Source: Okeanomitos corallinicola TIOX110 (lineage in GTDB: Bacteria; Cyanobacteriota; Cyanobacteriia; Cyanobacteriales; Nostocaceae). From it: DNA of 64,000 nucleotides. The position numbers and the translations under genes were made by a program. The stretch lies in assembly GCF_038050375.1 (NCBI RefSeq), contig NZ_CP150886.1:2273318-2337317 (forward strand), read 5' to 3'. This document shows, in pieces, positions 47,337-56,204 of this stretch. Numbering within the stretch: the stretch's first letter is position 1; each line of letters begins with the position of its first letter. Below the pieces are notes generated by a model that saw only the letters and a list, made by a program, of their open reading frames with translations, was not told where the DNA came from and made no database searches.

Positions 47337-48152
47337 TTAATCATCACTTGAGCTAATTCTCCCCTTACCAGGAATTAAACCCCGTCTTCCTGGCATTCGT
47401 GAAAGTAGCAAGAAACGACGCAAATGTTCCAACTGTGCCGTATCTCCCAAAAGTTCCAACTCTGCCAGAGCATCTTTAAACAGTAAATCAGACCGGTAGA
47501 GAATGCGAAAAGCTTTTTTCAGTAGTTGGAACTCACTAGATGGCATTCCTGAGCGTTTTAGACCCACTAAATTAAGCGATCGCACCCGTGAAGGATTTCC
47601 CTCAACTAACGTATAAGGAGGCACATCACGGTCAATACGAGTCATCCCGCCTACCATCGCCATACCACCGATGTGTACAAACTGATGAACACCTAAAACT
47701 CCGCTTAACCTAGCGCGAGACTCAATATACACATGACCTGCCAAAGCGACGGAGTTGGCAATAACCACGGAATCCTCAATTATACAGTTATGACCAACAT
47801 GAACATAAGCCATCAGTAGATTACCATTACCAATCACCGTGGCCTCACCTCTACCGGTAGCACGGTTAATAGTTACATACTCACGAATGGCGTTATTATC
47901 ACCAATTTTTACCCAGGTAGGTTCTCCCACATACTTGAGATCCTGGGGTTCCATACCAATCACAGCCCCAGGAAAAATATGATTTCCTTTACCAATGTCA
48001 CAAGGGCCTTCTATCACTGCATGAGCGCCAATTACAGTTTCTGCTCCTACTTTGACATTCGCTCCAATCACAGCATAAGCACCGACTTGCACCGTTGAGT
48101 GGAGTTCCGCATCAGGATGTATTACAGCAGTTGGATGAATAAGTGTCTTCAA
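47337..48152 (-). CDS. lpxA: Acyl-ACP:UDP-N-acetylglucosamine O-acyltransferase LpxA
   Basis: 271 aa. The left-handed beta-helix hexapeptide repeats start at once (IHPTAVIHPDAELHSTVQVG, VGAETVIGAHAVIEGPCDIG). The catalytic His region is MAYVHVGHNCIIED, and VHIGGMAMVGGMTRIDRDVP follows, as do the C-terminal helices (LLKKAFRILYRSDL). It starts lipid A synthesis. It lies 192 bp after fabZ and 134 bp before lpxB. The ATG at 48152 (MKTLIHPTAVIHP) is well placed. Confidence 0.95.
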   Translation of the reverse strand: MKTLIHPTAVIHPDAELHSTVQVGAYAVIGANVKVGAETVIGAHAVIEGPCDIGKGNHIFPGAVIGMEPQDLKYVGEPTWVKIGDNNAIREYVTINRATGRGEATVIGNGNLLMAYVHVGHNCIIEDSVVIANSVALAGHVYIESRARLSGVLGVHQFVHIGGMAMVGGMTRIDRDVPPYTLVEGNPSRVRSLNLVGLKRSGMPSSEFQLLKKAFRILYRSDLLFKDALAELELLGDTAQLEHLRRFLLLSRMPGRRGLIPGKGRISSSDD

Positions 48153-48344
48153 GGGTGACTCTCCAAAACCGAGTTCAGTAAAAAAACGTGTCGGGCAAAA
48201 TAAGTGATGTGTGAGGATGACGAAAGTCTAAAAATTAAGTAAATAAGCTAGATAGACTTGTAGTTTTTAGTTGTTACTGTTATCCTTGCTTATGATTGGC
48301 TGATGGGCATTTCACGGCTATGCCAACATCAGCAAAGCACAATT

Positions 48345-48860
48345 TTAACTCACTAAAGAAAACATTAGTTCCCCTTCAGCAGCCAATTTTCCGTCAACTT
48401 CGGCTCGACCCTGCATTTTACCAAAACGACGCTGCTTAATTGATAACAGTTCCACTGTGAGAATCAATTGATCACCAGGAACTACTTGACGACGGAAACG
48501 AACTTTATCAATACCAACAAATACAAATAATCCTTTTGGTATATCTGGCATTTGGGTCATGACAACCCCACCCACTTGTGCCATTGCTTCCACAATCAGG
48601 ACACCAGGCATCAGTGAACGTCCGGGAAAATGACCTTGAAAATGCGGCTCATTGAAAGTGACGTTTTTCACGCCTACAGCCAATTTGCCAGGAACATAGT
48701 CAATAATTTTATCTACTAACAAAAAGGGATAACGATGAGGTAATAGTTGCTGAATCTCTTCTACTGAGAAGGTAGTTTTGATTTCCGTTGTACTGTTATC
48801 CTGATTTTCTTCTTCAGATGTAACCACGTTAGTAGAATTAACTTGGGTAAGAGTTGACAT
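48345..48860 (-). CDS. fabZ: 3-hydroxyacyl-ACP dehydratase FabZ
   Basis: 171 aa. The hot-dog fold domain (about 32-165) holds [20 protein letters not shown], the active-site His in [12 protein letters not shown] and Glu in VEAMAQVGG. It dehydrates 3-hydroxyacyl-ACP in fatty-acid elongation and thereby competes with LpxA/LpxC for hydroxyacyl-ACP, which explains its constant presence in this operon. The first 30 residues (Thr/Asn/Glu-rich) are an extra N-terminal tail; the ATG at 48860 is preferred. Confidence 0.94.
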   Translation of the reverse strand: MSTLTQVNSTNVVTSEEENQDNSTTEIKTTFSVEEIQQLLPHRYPFLLVDKIIDYVPGKLAVGVKNVTFNEPHFQGHFPGRSLMPGVLIVEAMAQVGGVVMTQMPDIPKGLFVFVGIDKVRFRRQVVPGDQLILTVELLSIKQRRFGKMQGRAEVDGKLAAEGELMFSLVS

Positions 48861-48945
48861 GGGTAATTTGTAATTCGTAATTTGTAACCACTAATACCTC
48901 TAGGAATTAGTAACTTGGGTGAAAACTAGCGGACAAAACCAGATT

Positions 48946-49791
48946 CTAAAGTAATTGTAAAATTTTTTGTGCCAGTTGAATATGTAGATTGTGACTAGCT
49001 TTATAAGCTAAAAAGTGAGCAACAGGAAATTTACCCAGTAAGCTGATATCTCCTACTAAGTCCAATATCTTATGACGTACTGGTTCATTTGCAAATCTTA
49101 ATGGTCCATTTACCCAACCATCTTTACCACAAACTAGGGCATTATCCAAGCTGCCACCCTTGATTAACCCTGACTTTTGCAGATATTCAATTTGATGTAA
49201 TAACCCAAATGTCCTAGCCGGTGCAATTTCTGTCACAAAGGTATTTTCGGTTGTTGCCAAAGGATTGGATAATGAAAAACTGTACCACTGATTACCAATT
49301 GCAGGTAAATCAAAATCAATTCCATAGCTAAACCGAGTTTCTGAAGATGGTAAGGCACAGACAAAAGCATCATCTTGACGTACCCAGATAGGTTCTTTAA
49401 CTACTGGGATTTGTTCCTCACTGACTGATTGTGATGCCAATCCTACGGACATAATACTTTCAGTCCATATCTGCGCTGAACCATCTAAAAGCGGTACTTC
49501 TAGACCATCAATTTCAATTCTGGCATTATCCACACCCATCGCAGATAAAGCCGCTAATAAGTGTTCTACCGTACGGACATAAACCTCATCTGTACCCAAC
49601 TGAGTTGAAAGTAGAGTTTGATTAACGGTAGCAATTTCAGCAGGAATTATGGGCGAATTAGGCAAATCCACTCGCACAAAATAGCGATTTCTCCCTGATT
49701 CTGCTGGTAATATTCTCACACTGGTACTCACGCCACTATGCAATCCCACACCTGTTTGGGTAATTTCCCCAGCTAATGTATGTTGGTGCAT
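48946..49791 (-). CDS. lpxC: UDP-3-O-acyl-N-acetylglucosamine deacetylase LpxC
   Basis: 281 aa. Zinc ligands are in [20 protein letters not shown] (His) and [23 protein letters not shown] (His and Asp), and the base Glu/His pair in the C-terminal lobe also looks present. It starts with [10 protein letters not shown] and the RYFVRVDLP strand. It removes the N-acetyl group, the committed step of lipid A synthesis; regulated proteolysis is known in other bacteria but not visible here. The fabZ gene follows 85 bp downstream. Upstream is the Omp85 gene, on the same strand. Confidence 0.95.
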   Translation of the reverse strand: MHQHTLAGEITQTGVGLHSGVSTSVRILPAESGRNRYFVRVDLPNSPIIPAEIATVNQTLLSTQLGTDEVYVRTVEHLLAALSAMGVDNARIEIDGLEVPLLDGSAQIWTESIMSVGLASQSVSEEQIPVVKEPIWVRQDDAFVCALPSSETRFSYGIDFDLPAIGNQWYSFSLSNPLATTENTFVTEIAPARTFGLLHQIEYLQKSGLIKGGSLDNALVCGKDGWVNGPLRFANEPVRHKILDLVGDISLLGKFPVAHFLAYKASHNLHIQLAQKILQLL

Positions 49792-49936
49792 TGCCTAAAA
49801 ACCAGTATTTTTTTGTCGTTTTTTTTTCTCATGTTCCCTGTATTATCGCAAACACCCTGATATAAAAATCATTAGTTAAGAAGGCAAGAGGTAAAATCCC
49901 AGAGTTCAGGAATTTTCCTCTGTCACCTGACTCCTA

Positions 49937-52291
49937 TTAGAACCTTTCCCCAATCCCAAAGTTAATACGGGTATCACCGTCATCACTTAAACCGTAGTCT
50001 ATGCGAATTGGTCCTAGTGGAGACTGTACACGCACACCTAAACCGTAACCGTAACCGCTACCATTTTTATTTAAAATTTCTGCGGTTCTGGTACTTGTTC
50101 CTAAGTCACTACCATAGTCAAAGAATAACGCGCCACTAACTACGGAGAAAACAGGAAAGCGATATTCTACAGATGCTTGTACATAACTACGTCCTGTAGC
50201 CAATCTACCTTCTTCATAACCACGGACTGAATTACTACCACCAAGGGTAAAAGCTTCATAGGGTGGTAAGTCACCCAGAATAGTACCACCTTGGAGATTA
50301 AACGCCAAAGTTTGTGGCCCTTTACTCAAACTTAAAAAGTTGACGGGGAAATATTGACTGTAGTTACCTCTCACCCTGGTGAGCAGAATATTACCTTCTC
50401 CAATGGGTACAGATTGATCAACTCCAACGCGGAGAAAAGAACCGCTGGTAGGTTGTAAGGGATTATTACGGCGATCGCGTCTTGCTCCTAGTTGTAATAA
50501 AAGTAAATCGTCTTCCCCACTTTCTGATTGTGTCAAAGGTACGGTAGGACTGATAATACTACCATTATCATCAAAAATCGCACCCACTGGTCTCACATCA
50601 CCATCTGCATCTCGGCTAGAAACCCTTTGATATTGTAAACCTGCGGAAGCTACCCATTCTGACCTTTCATAAGGGTTAGCAGAAAGAGGACGGGTGAAAG
50701 ATACACCACCGCCTAAACGAGTAATTCTGGGGCGGTCTTGTTTATCTGTATCTGTAATATTACCTGGATCAAAGGTTTCAATATTATTCTCTTTTCCTTC
50801 ATAAATCAAGGAAATTGAACGTCTGCGGAAGATATTCGCTGTGTAGGAAGTTCTGTAAGGATCACCACCAATCCAAGGGTCTGTAAATCGCAGGTCAAAT
50901 AATAGTTCTCTTTCCCCTAACTGGACTTCTGCTCCCAGTTTCTGATTCCTACCACCCAGGTTTTGTTGTTGATAACTGACTGTACCAAATAATCCACTGG
51001 CAGAACTAATACCCGCACCAGCACCTATTGATCCACTACTACGTTCTGCTACATTGACTACTACATTTACTTGATTGGGATCTCTTCCTGTATCAAAGGA
51101 GAAATTCACATCTTCAAATAATCCTAGACCAAACACTCTTTGCAGATCTTTTTGGGCTGTGTTGCGGTTAAATACTTGACCGGGTTTGAGTTCTAGTTCC
51201 CGCGTGATAATATATTCTTTGGTTCTGCCTTTGATGGCATTTCCTTGATCGTCTACTTCCTCTCCATCTTTGTTACGAAAACGGACTTTGACATTTTCTA
51301 CCACTCCTTCTGCTACCTGGAGGGTGACAACTCCATTTTCCGCAACTCTGGGTGCTGCAATGACGTTAGCTAGGACATAGCCTTGATCTTGATAAGCTTT
51401 TGTTAACTGTTTGATACCTTCTTGGAGGTCTCGCAGATTGAGAATTTTGCCGTACTGTTCACTGAAAATACTATTGACAGTGTTAACTGGTAGTACGGAA
51501 TTAATGTCTGTCCCAGGATTTGCTTCTACTTCAACTTTACTCAGGACAGGATTAGGATTAACGATAAAACTTACTCTTACACCCAATGGTGTATCTTCTG
51601 GTACTGCTCGCACATTGGAGAAAAAGCCTGTAGCAAAGATGGCGTTAATGTCTTCTTGCAGTTGGGAACGGGTGGTTGTTTGTCCTGGTTGAGTACGAAT
51701 TGCTCGGTAAACTTGGTTTTCCAGTTCCGGTGAAATTGCTCCAGTTGGTGATGTTACCGCTACTTCTGACACTAGTACACGAGGTTCAGTATTTTCTGTC
51801 TCAGATGGGAATAGAGGTTGTCCCGTTGAAGGTTGGGGGTTTTCTTGGCTTGTTTCCAGTTCAGGTTCTAGAGCTTGTGCTGTTTGGATTGGTGTCGTTT
51901 CTGTTGTTACTGTTGTTGATATGATTACTGCTGATTTTGGTTTTGCTTCTGAATGACCAGAGGATGCTGATCTGAGAGTTTCTGCTGTTTGAGATGGATT
52001 TGTCTCTGTTGAAATAATTACTTCTGGTGTGGAAATTTGTATTCCAGAGGCTGATAGGCTTTGTTCAGTTTCAATAACTACTGGTTGTTGGTTAATAGCA
52101 GTTTCTTGATGAGCTAGAACATCATCTTGACTTGTTTCCTGTGATAGGGACGATTTGGTTGCTACCGTCGAATTATTGGTTATTTGCTGGCTATGATCCA
52201 GAGTTTGTGCATTGACTCCGAATGAAGTTTCTAATGGGGTGGCGATCGCCACAACTGCCAAAAATACAGGTGATAAATGTTTTTTATTCAT
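49937..52291 (-). CDS. BamA/Omp85-type outer-membrane assembly protein
   Basis: 784 aa. Signal peptide at about 1-28 (HLSPVFLAVVAIATPLETSF). A low-complexity Thr/Ser/Glu/Pro-rich region (about 30-175) follows. Then come POTRA domains (about 176-430: VLVSEVAVTSPTGAISPELENQVYRAI, VSFIVNPNPVLSKVEV, VVTLQVAEG) and the 16-strand barrel (about 440-784), ending in GDTRINFGIGERF with the C-terminal aromatic. It inserts beta-barrel proteins into the outer membrane. Cyanobacterial homologs, such as Anabaena Alr2269 from memory, are related to chloroplast Toc75. It is the first gene of the envelope block, preceded by purC. Confidence 0.93.
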   Translation of the reverse strand: MNKKHLSPVFLAVVAIATPLETSFGVNAQTLDHSQQITNNSTVATKSSLSQETSQDDVLAHQETAINQQPVVIETEQSLSASGIQISTPEVIISTETNPSQTAETLRSASSGHSEAKPKSAVIISTTVTTETTPIQTAQALEPELETSQENPQPSTGQPLFPSETENTEPRVLVSEVAVTSPTGAISPELENQVYRAIRTQPGQTTTRSQLQEDINAIFATGFFSNVRAVPEDTPLGVRVSFIVNPNPVLSKVEVEANPGTDINSVLPVNTVNSIFSEQYGKILNLRDLQEGIKQLTKAYQDQGYVLANVIAAPRVAENGVVTLQVAEGVVENVKVRFRNKDGEEVDDQGNAIKGRTKEYIITRELELKPGQVFNRNTAQKDLQRVFGLGLFEDVNFSFDTGRDPNQVNVVVNVAERSSGSIGAGAGISSASGLFGTVSYQQQNLGGRNQKLGAEVQLGERELLFDLRFTDPWIGGDPYRTSYTANIFRRRSISLIYEGKENNIETFDPGNITDTDKQDRPRITRLGGGVSFTRPLSANPYERSEWVASAGLQYQRVSSRDADGDVRPVGAIFDDNGSIISPTVPLTQSESGEDDLLLLQLGARRDRRNNPLQPTSGSFLRVGVDQSVPIGEGNILLTRVRGNYSQYFPVNFLSLSKGPQTLAFNLQGGTILGDLPPYEAFTLGGSNSVRGYEEGRLATGRSYVQASVEYRFPVFSVVSGALFFDYGSDLGTSTRTAEILNKNGSGYGYGLGVRVQSPLGPIRIDYGLSDDGDTRINFGIGERF

Positions 52292-52490
52292 ATTTACCGT
52301 TCACTACCACACACAATTACAAATTTAGTCATTAATCATTAGTTATATAAGACAAAGGACTATATTTACTGTCAGAATTCAGGAGTCAGAATGTTTGATA
52401 AATTTGTCAATTATCAAATAGATGTTTTGAGCTAAAGCATGAAAAAGCTGACTGCTAATAGCTAAATACTGACTTCAAACCTGATTAAGT

Positions 52491-53222
52491 TCAGCTTTCT
52501 AGTACCTCCAAGACTCTTTGTAAAACTGCTTGATAAGCATTTTCTACATTTCCTAAGTCCCGACGAAAGCGATCTTTGTCCATTACTCGCTGGTTAGGAT
52601 CACTTTCTGCCATATCCCACAAACGACAGGTATCAGGGCTGATTTCATCCGCTAGTAATAACTGTTGTTGTGAGTCCACACCAAACTCCAGTTTAAAGTC
52701 TACTAGGGTAATACCGCACTTTTTCCAGAAGTCCTGTAAAAAATTGTTGATCTGTAAAGCCAGATTGATAATACTTTCGACTTGTTCCTCTGTTGCTAGT
52801 TTTAGTAATCGTAAGCGATCGCGTGTTAATAAGGGATCTCCTAAATTATCATCTTTGTAATAAAACTCTACCAAAGGATTTTCTAAAATTGTACCCAGTT
52901 GTAATCCTGTTTGCTGACAAAGACTACCAGCTGCAATATTTCTCACGACTACTTCTAATGGCACAATTTTAACTGCTCTCACTAGCATTTGATTAGGTGC
53001 TGGAGAATTAAGAAAATGATTCTTAATCCCATGAATAGCTAACTGTTGAAATAACTTACTGGAGATAGTACAGTTTATACTCCCTTTTCCCTGGATTGTA
53101 CCTCGCTTTTGGGCATTGAAAGCAGTCGCATCATCTTTGAAATCAGCTAATAAAATTTCTGGATCATCGGTTGTGTAAATAATTTTGGCTTTACCTTCAT
53201 AGAGCTTTTGATTAGCAGTCAT
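52491..53222 (-). CDS. purC: SAICAR synthase PurC
   Basis: 243 aa from the ATG at 53222 (MTANQKLYEGKAKIIYTTDD); the longer frame adds 19 unlikely residues. ATP-grasp-like phosphoribosylaminoimidazole-succinocarboxamide synthase: KLYEGKAKIIY, DDATAFNAQKRG, PLEVVVRNIAAGS, LVDFKLEFG, LLADEISPDTCRLW. It ligates aspartate to CAIR in purine synthesis. In Nostocales it often precedes the Omp85-lpx block, as here, although its role is unrelated. Confidence 0.95.
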   Translation of the reverse strand: MTANQKLYEGKAKIIYTTDDPEILLADFKDDATAFNAQKRGTIQGKGSINCTISSKLFQQLAIHGIKNHFLNSPAPNQMLVRAVKIVPLEVVVRNIAAGSLCQQTGLQLGTILENPLVEFYYKDDNLGDPLLTRDRLRLLKLATEEQVESIINLALQINNFLQDFWKKCGITLVDFKLEFGVDSQQQLLLADEISPDTCRLWDMAESDPNQRVMDKDRFRRDLGNVENAYQAVLQRVLEVLES

Positions 53223-53491
53223 AGTGGTAGATACATTTATCAGAGCAATGGTTTCCAGCTTAACTATTTTATCAGCCATTTCCTCTATTCCCCATATCTT
53301 ATGCTTCTACTTGGGATCGGAAACTGGTAAACTTGGCTACATAACCTATACGATTTGGTTTCAGGTTTTGAATGAAATTAGATATTTTTCCATCTTGATT
53401 CACTGATATGGTATTTTGTAAAGGTACTGAAATTATCAGCCAGTTGTTGTCTTTATGAAACACAATATTCTTAATAGTTTAATAGTAAATT

Positions 53492-53980
53492 ATGATTTCT
53501 CACTCAATTGAAATTCGTCCGGTGATACCTGATGATATACCAATTCTTTTTGAGCTAATCATTGCTCTAGCTGAACATGAAAAACTTTCACACAAAGTTA
53601 CTGGCACATACGAACAACTTCATAAAAGTTTATTTAGTTCTCATCCCGATGCTCAGGCAATTATTGCTTGTATAAATGGTGTCCCGACTGGATTTGCTCT
53701 TTACTGCTTTAATTTTTCTGTTTATTTGATGAAACCAGGTTTATATTTAGAAGCTCTCTTTGTCAAACCTGAATATCGTCGTCAGGGTGTGGCCAGTAAA
53801 ATGTTTTGCTATTTGGCAAAGATGGCAAATGATCAAGGTTGTGGACGATTGGAGTTGAGTGTTCTCAATGGTAACGAAAGTGCGATCGCATTTTACAAAA
53901 AACAAGGGGCAACCTTTCTCCACGACTGGCGAACTTGTCGCCTAGCTGGTGAAGCCTTAGCTGCATTTTCTGCAAATTAA
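53492..53980 (+). CDS. GNAT-family N-acetyltransferase
   Basis: 162 aa. The GNAT fold has acetyl-CoA-binding motif A in LEALFVKPEYRRQGVASKMF (RRQGVA) and motif B in NGNESAIAFYKKQGATF. The start IEIRPVIPDDIPILFELI and the L-A-E-H-E-K-L helix resemble diamine (spermidine/spermine, SSAT-like) acetyltransferases. A polyamine substrate is likely but unproven. The ATG at 53492 has no strong Shine-Dalgarno. 73 bp before the Rieske oxygenase gene, same strand. Confidence 0.82.
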   Translation: MISHSIEIRPVIPDDIPILFELIIALAEHEKLSHKVTGTYEQLHKSLFSSHPDAQAIIACINGVPTGFALYCFNFSVYLMKPGLYLEALFVKPEYRRQGVASKMFCYLAKMANDQGCGRLELSVLNGNESAIAFYKKQGATFLHDWRTCRLAGEALAAFSAN

Positions 53981-54053
53981 ATAGGGTTTTTACAAACTTT
54001 TCAGCATTTTCAATTTTCGACTTAATCAAATCTACTTAACTACAACAATCAAT

Positions 54054-55154
54054 ATGACTTCTCTAGCTCACGAATTTTATTTTTCTGAAGAAATTTTAAC
54101 TTCAGAACAAAAGCATTTTCAATTTCAGAATGTTTTTCTAGGACACAGTAGCTTCGTCAACAAATCCCAAAATTATTTTGTGTTACCACATACCAATGAC
54201 ACAAAATTTCTGATCCATGATGGACAAAACATTGAGGTTTTACCCAACATTTGTAAACATCGTTATGCAACCATGCTCAAAGGCAAGGGAAGTTGTCATA
54301 AAATTGTTTGTCCAATACATTCATGGTCATATGATCTCAATGGAAATATTGTCAATCCAACTGGGATAGAATGTGAATCTAGCACACATTCTCTAGAAAA
54401 AGAATCCATTGATATTTATGATGGTTTTATTTTTCCAGAAAATTCATCTGCATTAAAAAACGCTCTCAAAGCAGCCAAAAAGTTTACAGATATTGATTTT
54501 GAAAAGCTCAATTTCTTTGCCCACGAACGCTTCTTTGTCAAGGTAAATTGGAAAAGTTACATGGATACATTTCTAGATAACTACCATCTAGAAGCATATC
54601 ATCCTAATTTCAGAACCTTTCTCGATTCTAGATATATTGAATCAATTTTTAAAGATGATTTTAGCGTTCAAGCCATCCATCTGAGAGAAAAACCTCAAAT
54701 CAAAACCCCCGCTCTACAAGCATATTTAGATTGTTACAACAAGTATATTGGTAAATTTCCAGAAGACTACGGTGCTGTCTGGCTTTGTATTTATCCTAAT
54801 ATCATCATCGAAATTTCCCAGTGTTTTGCTCTAGTTGCCATTGTTGTACCAGAAAGCATTGACTCCTGCTCAATTTACGAATATCGCCTTGTAGAAGAGC
54901 AATTTACTCAACATCAAGACTTTCTGAAAGCCTTTGAAAAGTATATGTACGAAATAGAATATGAAGACCACGATTTGATGACCAAAATCCATCAAGGAAG
55001 GAAAGTCCTATACCAACAAGGTAACAAACATTATGGTCCCTATCACCCTACTAAAGAAGCAGGTCAAGAACAGTTTCATGATTATATTCGTAGGATAATT
55101 TCTGGAAGTTCCAATAACTTTCACCCTGTGAAAACAAAAGTTTTATCTTACTGA
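54054..55154 (+). CDS. Rieske-type aromatic-ring-hydroxylating oxygenase alpha subunit
   Basis: 366 aa. The Rieske [2Fe-2S] ligands are C67-x-H69 and C86-x2-H89 (CKHR, CPIHSW). The mononuclear iron site is D175-N-Y-H178-x4-H183 (NYHLEAYH), with the bridging Asp. The third ligand Asp probably lies in YEDHDL near the C-terminus. Length fits three-component oxygenases or stand-alone choline/glycine-betaine and pheophorbide-type enzymes; substrate unknown. The reductase and ferredoxin components are not encoded nearby. Downstream it overlaps by 7 bases, tail-to-tail, with a SIR2 fragment on the other strand. Confidence 0.85.
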   Translation: MTSLAHEFYFSEEILTSEQKHFQFQNVFLGHSSFVNKSQNYFVLPHTNDTKFLIHDGQNIEVLPNICKHRYATMLKGKGSCHKIVCPIHSWSYDLNGNIVNPTGIECESSTHSLEKESIDIYDGFIFPENSSALKNALKAAKKFTDIDFEKLNFFAHERFFVKVNWKSYMDTFLDNYHLEAYHPNFRTFLDSRYIESIFKDDFSVQAIHLREKPQIKTPALQAYLDCYNKYIGKFPEDYGAVWLCIYPNIIIEISQCFALVAIVVPESIDSCSIYEYRLVEEQFTQHQDFLKAFEKYMYEIEYEDHDLMTKIHQGRKVLYQQGNKHYGPYHPTKEAGQEQFHDYIRRIISGSSNNFHPVKTKVLSY

Positions 55155-55480
55155 ATAACCCTAGTTTCTTTGTCAAATTGAGCAGTACACAATCTACATC
55201 TATACAAAATGTTTGAAAATAGGATTAACGATCTGTCATTTTGCCACAGATATTTCCAAGTTACTTCGGGACAAGTTTGTAACATATTTCTACTGATTGC
55301 TTCTTCGATGGGTATACCTTCTTGAGTGAGAACCCCTTCAAAAAGTCCACCAACACCACGATATGTGGGTAGGCCAGAGTCCGCAGATAACCCTGCTCCA
55401 GCGATGAAAAGAATCGTCTCGGCCTTGAGAATGCAGTCAGTGACAGCACTCAGAATATTATCCATCGGTATATTATGCAT
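55148..55480 (-). pseudogene. N-terminal fragment of a SIR2-family NAD-dependent deacylase
   Basis: 110 codons from the ATG at 55480. The SIR2 nucleotide motif is clear: ILFIAGAGLSADSGLPTYRG (about 24-42), followed by GLFEGV and a family-like CPEVTWKYLWQ. Sequence then diverges into a short unrelated tail and stops within the 3' end of the Rieske gene. SIR2 enzymes need about 240 residues with the catalytic His and NAD-pocket helices, all missing here. A remnant, most likely cut by the event that brought the Rieske gene. Confidence 0.7.
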
Positions 55481-55874
55481 CCTCTACAAAAAATAACCTT
55501 ATAATTTGAGAACATTTCTGGAGATGAATTAAATAAGTAGGTACACAAAATTAATTACACAAATAACACAAATAACAAATATAATCATAATAATATATCC
55601 TGTTACCAGGTCGAAAGAGAAGGTTCGTATCACCAGATGTAGCCTTATAAATTTTTGTCAAGAAAAAACATTTTCCCATATACCTTTACTAGAAACCTGC
55701 TGAATAATGACTTATAACTTTATTATCTTGCCAAATTTGAAATTGACTAATCGCTTCAAAACTGTATCATTAATCACGTTTTAATCTTTTGCTGTCTTCT
55801 GAATTAATAAAATCAAAATAAACGTAGCTAGTGATTTTGCTGTACAAAATAACATCAGCAGGAGAATTAAATAT
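55481..55874. other. AT-rich intergenic gap, no gene seen
   Basis: 394 bases between the SIR2 fragment and the small DUF7219-like gene. Strongly AT-rich; no credible ORF, hairpin terminator or RNA. It must hold the promoter of the next gene, but no -35/-10 pair stands out. Confidence 0.35.
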
Positions 55875-55886
55875 ATGGAGAGAAAA

Positions 55887-56147
55887 ATGGTTAATAAAGA
55901 CGATTTTCTCTATCCTCGTGGCCGTTACTATGGTCACGTACAACCCGAAAACTTGGTTTTTAATGCAAATTTACAAGAATTTGCCCAACGGATAAGCTAT
56001 ATTTGTAACCTGGAAACAGGTGGTAAACTTCCACCAGAGGAAGCTTATGAACAAATCAAGGCTTTGTGGAAGCAATTAAAGCGCTCAAAAAAAGAACTCA
56101 GGATAGGTGAAGAACCCTTTCAAGATGATTCTCAATCTGACGATTAG
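55887..56147 (+). CDS. DUF7219-like small conserved cyanobacterial protein
   Basis: 86 aa. The ATG at 55887 is favoured over the one at 55875 because GGAG (55877-55880) lies six bases before it. The pattern DDFLYPRGRYYG, PENLVFNANLQEFAQRI, LETGGKLPPEEAYEQIKALW is typical of a cyanobacteria-specific family that I recall as DUF7219. Function is unknown. No membrane segment, helical with an acidic tail (EEPFQDDSQSDD). Single gene, convergent with the adenylate cyclase gene 57 bp away. Confidence 0.7.
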   Translation: MVNKDDFLYPRGRYYGHVQPENLVFNANLQEFAQRISYICNLETGGKLPPEEAYEQIKALWKQLKRSKKELRIGEEPFQDDSQSDD

Positions 56148-56204
56148 ACCTATGATTGATAATTGAGAAGTTTTGTAACTGCGTTGTTGTCTTCTATTCA
56201 CTCA

